A stretch of 6,884 nt of DNA from Propionibacteriaceae bacterium (GTDB lineage: Bacteria; Actinomycetota; Actinomycetes; Propionibacteriales; Propionibacteriaceae). Location of the stretch: assembly GCA_025923975.1 (NCBI GenBank), contig JAICEV010000194.1:1-6884 (forward strand). Reading direction: 5' to 3'. The position numbers and the translations under genes were made by a program. Shown here piece after piece: positions 1 to 4,974 of this stretch (within the stretch, counting starts at the first letter, position 1; each line of letters opens with the position of its first letter). The notes below the pieces were generated by a model. It had not been told where the DNA came from. It saw only the letters and a program-made list of their open reading frames with translations, and searched no databases.

Positions 1-18
1 AAATACCAGGGCCAGTAA
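1..18 (+). other. possible 3' end of an upstream CDS (solute-binding protein?)
   Basis: Frame 1 reads K-Y-Q-G-Q and then TAA at 16-18. CUT1 permease pairs are usually preceded by the solute-binding-protein gene, so these six codons could be its end. Five residues cannot identify a family. Frame 2 stays open until TAA at 95-97, but its translation is rich in G, S and P and does not look like a protein end. The call rests on operon convention and is weak. Confidence 0.2.
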
Positions 19-35
19 CAAAGATCTGATGGCAT

Positions 36-70
36 CGGCAGGCTCAGGCTCACCTGGTCTGGGCCTGCCG
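36..70 (+). promoter_or_regulatory. intergenic stem-loop ahead of the permease genes
   Basis: CGGCAGGC at 36-43 pairs perfectly with GCCTGCCG at 63-70. A second hairpin lies inside: CAGG (45-48), loop CTCA, CCTG (53-56). No T-run follows; the next bases are GGGCCCC. It is therefore not a classical intrinsic terminator. In binding-protein-dependent sugar operons, a stem-loop between the binding-protein and permease genes commonly protects the upstream message or attenuates the downstream one. That role is inferred here. The rest of 71-178 shows no convincing promoter. Confidence 0.45.
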
Positions 71-162
71 GGGCCCCAGATCACTCCCGACAGCTAAACG
101 TTGAGGTGAACTCCTCGAGAGGCTCGGCGCCATCTCCTCGACAGCTCACTTCAATTCTGATT

Positions 163-168
163 AGGAGG
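163..168 (+). promoter_or_regulatory. ribosome binding site deciding the first permease start
   Basis: A perfect AGGAGG lies at 163-168. It is one base from the ATG at 170, too close for normal initiation, and ten bases from the in-frame ATG at 179. This favours the 179 start, although 170 gives the longest frame. Confidence 0.55.
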
Positions 169-178
169 AATGGCGGAT

Positions 179-1135
179 ATGGCCACTACAACGGCGACGC
201 CGCTGGACACCAAGGCCGAGGCCAAGGCAGCCAAGAAGAAGGAGCCCAAACCGAGCTTCAACCAACGCTGGATGGACAAGAAGGGCTGGGTTCGCCGGTT
301 TCCGCTGCTGCCGGCCTTGGTGTTCACCATCATCTTGACCCAGATCCCGTTCCTGGCCACGATCATCATCTCGTTCATGAACTGGGAGGCCAACTATCCC
401 AACGAGATCGCCTTCGGCACCCTCAACAACTATGTGACGGTCTTTACTGATCCGGCGCTGCGCTCCAGTGTGTTCTTCACCGTGGTATTGACCGTGACCG
501 TGGTGCTGGTCTCCTTGGCGTTGGGCTTGGGCATCTCGTTGTTGTTGAACCGCAACTTCTTCGGCCGCGGCGCGGTCCGCACCATGATGATCACCCCGTT
601 CCTGATCGTGCCGGTTGCCGCAGCATTGTTGTGGAAGCACGCCATCTACAACCCCGTCTACGGGCTGCTCAACGGCCTGCTCACCTGGGTCGGCGGCCCG
701 CAACCGGACTGGATCACCCAGTTCCCACGGCTGGCGATTGAGGTGCAGTTGATCTGGTACTGGACACCGTTCATGACCTTGATCCTGCTGGCGGGTTTGC
801 AGTCCCGCCCAGGTGACATCCTCGAGGCGGCCGCCGTCGACGGAGCCAGTCCGTGGCAAACCTTCCGCAACATCACCATGCCCCATATGCGACGTTATCT
901 TGAGCTCGGCGGGCTGCTCGGCTCGATCTATGTCCTCCAAACCTTCGACACGGTTTTCGTCATGACGGCCGGCTCGCTCGGCACCGCCAACCTGCCCTTC
1001 ACCGTCTACGAAACCCTCTACAGCGCCCAAAACTACGGTCTTGCCTCCGCCCAAGGTGTGGTCGTGGTGATCTTCTCCATCGCCATCGCCACCTTCCTCT
1101 TACGTACCGTATCTACCCTGTTCGAGGAGTCCTGA
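179..1135 (+). CDS. CUT1-family sugar/polyol ABC transporter permease (MalF/SmoF-like)
   Basis: This is an inner-membrane subunit of a carbohydrate ABC importer that pairs with the next gene to form the translocation pore. It has 318 residues from the ATG at 179, or 321 from the ATG at 170; the AGGAGG at 163-168 favours 179. A lysine-rich cytoplasmic tail (about residues 10-40) precedes six hydrophobic segments at roughly 42-67, 97-124, 134-155, 187-207, 240-260 and 291-312. The EAA loop that docks the ATPase is visible around residues 216-237 as EAAAVDGASPWQTFRNI followed by TMP. Length and topology are usual for MalF/UgpA/SmoF-type permeases. It ends in TGATG, overlapping the second permease by one base, so the two are probably translationally coupled. 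Substrate cannot be read from a permease; glucuronides are possible from the nearby uidA, polyols from the partner's similarity. No ATPase or binding protein is present in the window. Confidence 0.93.
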   Translation: MATTTATPLDTKAEAKAAKKKEPKPSFNQRWMDKKGWVRRFPLLPALVFTIILTQIPFLATIIISFMNWEANYPNEIAFGTLNNYVTVFTDPALRSSVFFTVVLTVTVVLVSLALGLGISLLLNRNFFGRGAVRTMMITPFLIVPVAAALLWKHAIYNPVYGLLNGLLTWVGGPQPDWITQFPRLAIEVQLIWYWTPFMTLILLAGLQSRPGDILEAAAVDGASPWQTFRNITMPHMRRYLELGGLLGSIYVLQTFDTVFVMTAGSLGTANLPFTVYETLYSAQNYGLASAQGVVVVIFSIAIATFLLRTVSTLFEES

Positions 1136-2037
1136 TGACCAGCGCACTCGCTCCCGCCCCCAGCAAGCTCGCCGCCGAACGCAAGAAATCCGCCGAACGC
1201 GGCCGCCGGCTCGGCTCCCGCACCGGCAACACCATCGCCGGCATCGCCGCCTGGGCCATCGGCATCCTCTTCGTCTTCCCGGTCTTCTACATGATCTTGA
1301 CCAGCCTGCATTCGGAGGTCAACGCATCAACCAACCCGCCCAGCTTCTTCGCCCCCCTCACCCTGGACGGCTACCGCGAATTCTTCGGCGCCTCCTCCGG
1401 CGCCAGCCCCTGGCCGCCGTTGATCAACTCAGCAACCGCATCGATCGTCTCCACCATCTTGGTGATCTTGCTGGCCATCCCCGCCGCCTACGCGCTCTCG
1501 GTCAAACCCATCCAAAAATGGACCGACGCGATGTTCTTCTTCCTCTCCACCAAAATGCTGCCCGCCGTTGCCGGTCTGCTGCCGCTCTACATCTTCGCCA
1601 GATATCTCGGTTTGCTGGACAACATCAACTATTTGTTGATCCTCTACACCGCTATGAACCTGCCCATCGCGGTCTGGATGATGCGGTCCTTCCTGGCCGA
1701 CATCCCGGTCGAACTCTTCGAAGCCGCCGCCATGGACGGCGCCGGCCTGATCCGCACCCTACGCAGCATCATCGTGCCGATCATCTCACCCGGAATCGCA
1801 GCCACCGCACTAATCTGTTTCATCTTCGCCTGGAACGAACTCCTCCTGGCCAACACGTTGACCAGCGTCATCGCAGGCACAGCACCGGTATTCCTAACCA
1901 GCTTCGTAACATCCCAAGGCCTATTCCTAGCCAAGGTGTGTGCGGCCGCAACCGTCGTCTCACTCCCAGTGATCATCGCCGGCTTCGCTGCCCAAGACAA
2001 ACTGGTCCAAGGTCTATCCCTCGGCGCTGTTAAGTAA
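1135..2037 (+). CDS. CUT1-family sugar/polyol ABC transporter permease (MalG/SmoG-like)
   Basis: This is the second membrane subunit of the same importer, 300 residues, starting at the ATG inside the TGATG overlap with GAGGAG at 1124-1129, five bases upstream. A charged N-terminal tail (residues 11-30) is followed by hydrophobic segments near 33-57, 98-121, 133-155, 163-185, 219-240 and 269-286. The EAA loop is clear at 196-214 (EAAAMDGAG, then R-T-L-R-S-I-I-V-P). The motif STKMLP at 138-143 and the GLLDN stretch at 159-163 resemble mannitol/sorbitol-type permeases (MtlG/SmoG). The end GLSLGAVK matches the typical GLT.GAVK terminus, so the protein is complete. CTA leucine codons and other A-ending codons become frequent in roughly the last 75-90 codons, unlike the first part of the gene. 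Polyol specificity is inference from similarity recalled from memory. Confidence 0.94.
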   Translation: MTSALAPAPSKLAAERKKSAERGRRLGSRTGNTIAGIAAWAIGILFVFPVFYMILTSLHSEVNASTNPPSFFAPLTLDGYREFFGASSGASPWPPLINSATASIVSTILVILLAIPAAYALSVKPIQKWTDAMFFFLSTKMLPAVAGLLPLYIFARYLGLLDNINYLLILYTAMNLPIAVWMMRSFLADIPVELFEAAAMDGAGLIRTLRSIIVPIISPGIAATALICFIFAWNELLLANTLTSVIAGTAPVFLTSFVTSQGLFLAKVCAAATVVSLPVIIAGFAAQDKLVQGLSLGAVK

Positions 2038-2049
2038 GGCACAGGTCAG

Positions 2050-2121
2050 ATGACTGCCGCCGCGCTGACTGGCGGCTGGGTCTCAAGTGCCCTGACGAAC
2101 GGAGGAAAACACATTCAGTAA
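2050..2121 (+). CDS. 23-codon micro-ORF after the permeases, possibly gene debris
   Basis: An ATG at 2050, twelve bases after the permease stop, opens a 23-codon frame reading MTAAALTGGWVSSALTNGGK and three more residues, then TAA at 2119-2121. There is only a weak AAGG-like sequence upstream. A much better Shine-Dalgarno sequence, GGAGGAAAA at 2101-2109, lies inside it but is followed by ATT CAG TAA instead of a start codon. It may be a chance frame, or the stump of a lost third operon gene. GCCGCC (2056-2061) and GGCGGC (2071-2076) form a 6-bp hairpin, but no T-run follows. Confidence 0.15.
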   Translation: MTAAALTGGWVSSALTNGGKHIQ

Positions 2122-2159
2122 GGCCAGCGCAGGAGCCTCGCGCGGGTCGTCGTCGCGGG

Positions 2160-2197
2160 TAGGCTCGGCGCCACATTGCCGCCTACGCTGAGGTTCA
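2160..2197 (+). promoter_or_regulatory. candidate leaderless promoter for the PanE-like gene
   Basis: TACGCT at 2184-2189 fits the actinobacterial -10 pattern TANNNT and ends seven bases before the ATG at 2197. The transcript could therefore begin at or next to the A of the start codon. Leaderless messages are common in actinobacteria. The -35 position (about 2160-2165, TAGGCT) is a poor match. Only a short GAGG (2190-2193), three bases from the ATG, is available as a ribosome binding site, which makes leaderless or weak initiation more likely. Confidence 0.35.
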
Positions 2198-3183
2198 TGC
2201 CGAGGATCCTCGTTGTGGGTGGCGGGGCGATCGGGGGCATCACCGCTGCACAGATGCCGTGCAACGTTGTGGTGCTCGACGCCAACGCCGGGCACGTCGC
2301 GCGGCTGCGCAATCCCGGGCTCGTCTACGAGCAGGAGGGCGTGAAGCATACCGTCCGGCTGGGGGCCGTCACCAGCATCGACGAGCTTGATGGTGACTTC
2401 GACTTCGCGCTGATCGCTGTCAAGTCGCCGCAGCACCGGGAGGTGCTTGAGCCGCTCGTCGCGCGCGGCGGCATCGATACATTTGTGTCGCTAGGCAATG
2501 GACTTATTCAAGACCGCATGGAGGGCATTGTCGGCAAGGGCAACCTGCTTGCCTGCATTGTCGAGTGGGGTGGCTCGAACGTGGCCCCGGGGCGACTCGT
2601 GCGGGATTCGCTCGGCGGCTACATGATCGGCGAGTTGGACGGCTCCGACAGTGAGCGCGCGCGGGTGCTCGCGCGCTGTCTCGAGCCGGTCGGTCCGGTA
2701 CGACTCACATCCAACGTGCGCGGCATGATCTGGTCAAAGCTGTTGATCAACAGCACTTTCACGGGTCTCGCGGCGGTGTCCGGCCTGCGTTATGGCGGTG
2801 TCGCTGAGCAGGGCCGCGACGCGGTGTTCGCGCTCTGGGCTGAGGGGGTGGCGGTGGCCGATGCGCAGAAGCTGAGGCTCGAGTCGGTCCATGTCGATCC
2901 GTACCGCTTCGACGACGCGGCGCTCGTTGAGTACATGAAGGAGTCCGGCAACGTCCGCCCCTCGATGCTGCAGGACCTCGACGCGGGGCGCTTGACTGAG
3001 GTCGATGTGGTCAACGGCGGCGTGGCGTCGCGCGGGCGCGATCTCGGCGTGCCCACCCCGTGCAACGATCGGGTCGTCGAACTGGTGCACTCGATGGAGC
3101 GCGGCGAGTGCTCCCCCAGCCCGCGCTGGCTGGCCTACGTCCACGGGGTGCAAGCCCGCGCAAGACTAGGTCGGCGCTTCTGA
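2197..3183 (+). CDS. ketopantoate reductase (PanE/ApbA) family NAD(P)H oxidoreductase
   Basis: The protein has 328 residues from the ATG at 2197. A TTG seven codons upstream at 2176 would add residues ahead of the natural MPRILVVGGG start and is unlikely. The N-terminal Rossmann fold has GGGAIGG at residues 8-14, which binds the nicotinamide cofactor, and SLGNGL around 98-103 with the conserved Asn101. The C-terminal helical domain keeps the family residues: the WSK motif with the expected catalytic Lys181, Asn185 four residues later, and RPSMLQD (254-260) leading to AGRLTEVDVVNG, where Glu268 corresponds to the conserved active-site glutamate. The fold and chemistry, reduction of a 2-keto acid or lactone-like substrate, are well supported. 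True 2-dehydropantoate 2-reductase activity in pantothenate synthesis is not, because many family members in sugar clusters act on other keto acids. Its GC content looks higher than that of the permeases, and it converges on the dead dehydrogenase gene. Confidence 0.88.
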   Translation: MPRILVVGGGAIGGITAAQMPCNVVVLDANAGHVARLRNPGLVYEQEGVKHTVRLGAVTSIDELDGDFDFALIAVKSPQHREVLEPLVARGGIDTFVSLGNGLIQDRMEGIVGKGNLLACIVEWGGSNVAPGRLVRDSLGGYMIGELDGSDSERARVLARCLEPVGPVRLTSNVRGMIWSKLLINSTFTGLAAVSGLRYGGVAEQGRDAVFALWAEGVAVADAQKLRLESVHVDPYRFDDAALVEYMKESGNVRPSMLQDLDAGRLTEVDVVNGGVASRGRDLGVPTPCNDRVVELVHSMERGECSPSPRWLAYVHGVQARARLGRRF

Positions 3184-3211
3184 TCGATGGCAGCTTCGAC
3201 CTGCTACCCGT

Positions 3212-4012
3212 TCAGCCCCTCTGGTGGACCGTGCGCCCGTCTGGCTCCCGCTGCGGTACCGAACCGGACAAGGCATGGGCCATGGTCGCCTCCGCGATGC
3301 CGGTGATCGGCACACCAAGATCAAGAGCGTTTTGTACGGTCCAGCGCCCGTGCCCTTCTGCTCGGCCTGATCCAGCACGATGTCGACGAAGGGTTTGCCC
3401 GGTTCAGCATCGGTCTGCCCGAGCACTTCGGCAGTGATCTCGATCAAGAACGACTCAAGATCACCTTCATTCCAGGTGCGAAAGATCTGACTGATCTCTG
3501 ATGCAGACGTACCCGTCGCCTGCTTGATCAAGTCATACGTCTCGGCGATCAGTTGCATGTCTGCGTACTCGATGCCGTCGTGCACCGTCTGCACGAAATG
3601 TCCGGCACCTCCCGGGCCGACGTAGGTGCAGCAGGGTACGCCGTCGACCTTCGCTGCGATCGACTCGAGCAGTGGACCGAGCGACTCGTATCGCGAGCCG
3701 CCCGGCATGATCGAGGGTCCGTTCAGCGCACCCTTTCACGCCGGATACACCGGTGCCGACGAAAGTTCCCGAAGCGCCGCCTCCCGCCGCATCGTGTCCG
3801 GGAAGTGCGCGTTGCCGCCGTCGATGATGATCTCGCCCCTGTCCAGCAGCGGCACTAGTTCGTCGATTACCGCGTCAGTAGGCGCCCCGGCCTTAACCAT
3901 GATCAGCATCCGGCAGGGCGGCTCCAGTGACTTGACGAAGTCCGCCGTCGACTTGCCCGGCACGAACTCACCCTCGTTGCCGTATTCCGATGCGGTCTAC
4001 CGGGTTCGACCT
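3212..4012 (-). pseudogene. decayed 6-phosphogluconate dehydrogenase (gnd-like), truncated at both ends
   Basis: Three - strand frames together spell an actinobacterial 6-phosphogluconate dehydrogenase. Segment one, about 4012-3771, reads EYGNEGEFVPG, then IMVKAGAPTDAVIDELVPLL and IIIDGGNAHFPDT. Segment two, about 3765-3742, is FVGTGVSG in another frame. Segment three, 3733 to about 3345, holds SIMPGGS, CCTYVGPGGAGHF, GIEYADMQLIAETYDLIKQA and QAEQKGTG. Segment four, about 3344-3212, is WTVQNALDLGVPITGIAEAT and ALSGSVPQRE, then a stop at 3212-3214. Lesions: the N-terminal GxGxxA Rossmann motif is missing, a TAG lies at 3997-3999, several bases are lost near 3763-3770, two near 3734-3742 and one near 3345, and the C-terminal all-helical domain (roughly the last third of the usual 470-485 residues) is absent. 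The catalytic lysine of the GHFVKMVHNG motif is Gln (codon 3589-3591), and the following Asn is Asp. It lies three bases after the isomerase stop, so it was probably the third gene of the uidA unit. Sequencing error cannot explain all these changes. Confidence 0.9.
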
Positions 4013-4015
4013 CAT

Positions 4016-4936
4016 TCAGATCTGCGCGAAGCTCAGCGCCTGCCGGGCCCACTCGAACGACAGTCTGTGGGACTCGTGCCGCGAGTCGACGCTGGGTTCG
4101 TCCACCTCGATCATGTAATCGCCGTCGTAGTCTTCGGGCATCGCGGTAACGACAGCGTCAAAGTCCACCACGCCACTGCCCGGTTCGGCCCAAAGCCGCT
4201 TACTGGCGGAGAGCTCGCGGTAACCCATACCCGCTCCATCGGCGGGATCGAGATAGTCGGGAAAGCAGTCCTTGATGTGGATGCCACCGATCCGGTCGGC
4301 ATAGCGACGGATAAAGGCGGCGGGGTCAACGCCTGCCCAACGCAGATGCCCAGTGTCGGGGCCCACCCCGATGATGTCTGATCCAAGCGTCTCGAGTAGT
4401 CGCACAATCTCGTCTTCGGTTTCAAACACACCGCCGACGTGGGAGTGGTGCAGCGGGCGCAGGCCTTCGCTCTGCAGCACCTGACAGACGATGCCGCAGT
4501 TCTCGACCGCGAGTGCGAACCGGTCCTTGTCGAAGTCCGCGCCCACGGCCGGTTGAGCCATTCGCGCCGGTATTTCCATGGAAGAGACCATCGTCCGATC
4601 CAAGCCGAGGGCAACCTGATCGGCTGCGAACCGCTTCGCGCGTTCGACCTCGTCCATGATGTCGATCGTTTCGTCGAACGGTGAGCTGAAGAGGCTGAGC
4701 GAAGGAGCAAGGCCGTAACTGCCGATCCACTCGGCGTACTCGGTCACTGACATCCCTTCGGGCACGTCAGCCTTCACCGCAGTGAACCCGATGTTGGCGA
4801 AGTCAGCGAAGGCTTGGTCGAACACCTCTTTGGATTTGTCGACCTTTCCATCTCGGAACCAGTACGGGATCGGGTTGACCGCTATTCGCGGTCGACGCCT
4901 CGGGCTGCCGGCGCCAGGTGGTGTCGAATTGTTCAT
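4016..4936 (-). CDS. sugar isomerase/epimerase, inosose-dehydratase-like TIM barrel (AP endonuclease 2 family)
   Basis: This is a 306-residue soluble protein of the xylose-isomerase-like TIM-barrel superfamily, close in length and style to IolE-type inosose dehydratases. The N-terminus has IAVNPIPYW (18-26), the stretch usual in inosose-dehydratase-like proteins. Further conserved blocks are VKADVPEGM (54-62), PLHHSHVGGVFETEDE (161-176), GPDTGHLRW (192-200), GGIHIKD (217-223) and MIEVDEPS (275-282). By family analogy, Asp194, His197, His220 and Glu277 are the likely metal or substrate ligands; the His163/164/166 cluster sits where another ligand is often found. The ATG at 4936 has AGGAG (+ strand 4948-4952) eleven bases upstream, a slightly long spacing. 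It follows uidA by 38 bases on the same strand, so the two are probably co-transcribed. Substrate is unknown: a sugar acid released by UidA, or an inositol- or keto-sugar derivative, would fit the context. Confidence 0.88.
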   Translation of the reverse strand: MNNSTPPGAGSPRRRPRIAVNPIPYWFRDGKVDKSKEVFDQAFADFANIGFTAVKADVPEGMSVTEYAEWIGSYGLAPSLSLFSSPFDETIDIMDEVERAKRFAADQVALGLDRTMVSSMEIPARMAQPAVGADFDKDRFALAVENCGIVCQVLQSEGLRPLHHSHVGGVFETEDEIVRLLETLGSDIIGVGPDTGHLRWAGVDPAAFIRRYADRIGGIHIKDCFPDYLDPADGAGMGYRELSASKRLWAEPGSGVVDFDAVVTAMPEDYDGDYMIEVDEPSVDSRHESHRLSFEWARQALSFAQI

Positions 4937-4974
4937 GCGTACGGGAGCTCCTAAGCCTTCAAGATGGCAGCGAA

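Noticed and set aside
161..1054. A 297-residue open frame on the - strand
   Set aside because: It is antisense to the first permease and has the low-complexity, D/G/R/H/Q-rich composition typical of a shadow frame, while the + strand shows six membrane segments and an EAA motif.
1518..2033. A 171-residue open frame in another frame of the second permease
   Set aside because: It is rich in Arg and His with no hydrophobic segments or motif, as expected for a shifted frame of a membrane protein gene.
2056..2076. Hairpin after the second permease as an intrinsic terminator
   Set aside because: The stem is only six base pairs with a nine-base loop and is not followed by a T-run.
3626..4381. A 251-residue open frame on the + strand
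   Set aside because: It runs antisense across the 6-phosphogluconate dehydrogenase remnant and the end of the isomerase, has no ribosome binding site and no recognisable motif. GC-rich coding DNA often leaves such open antisense frames.
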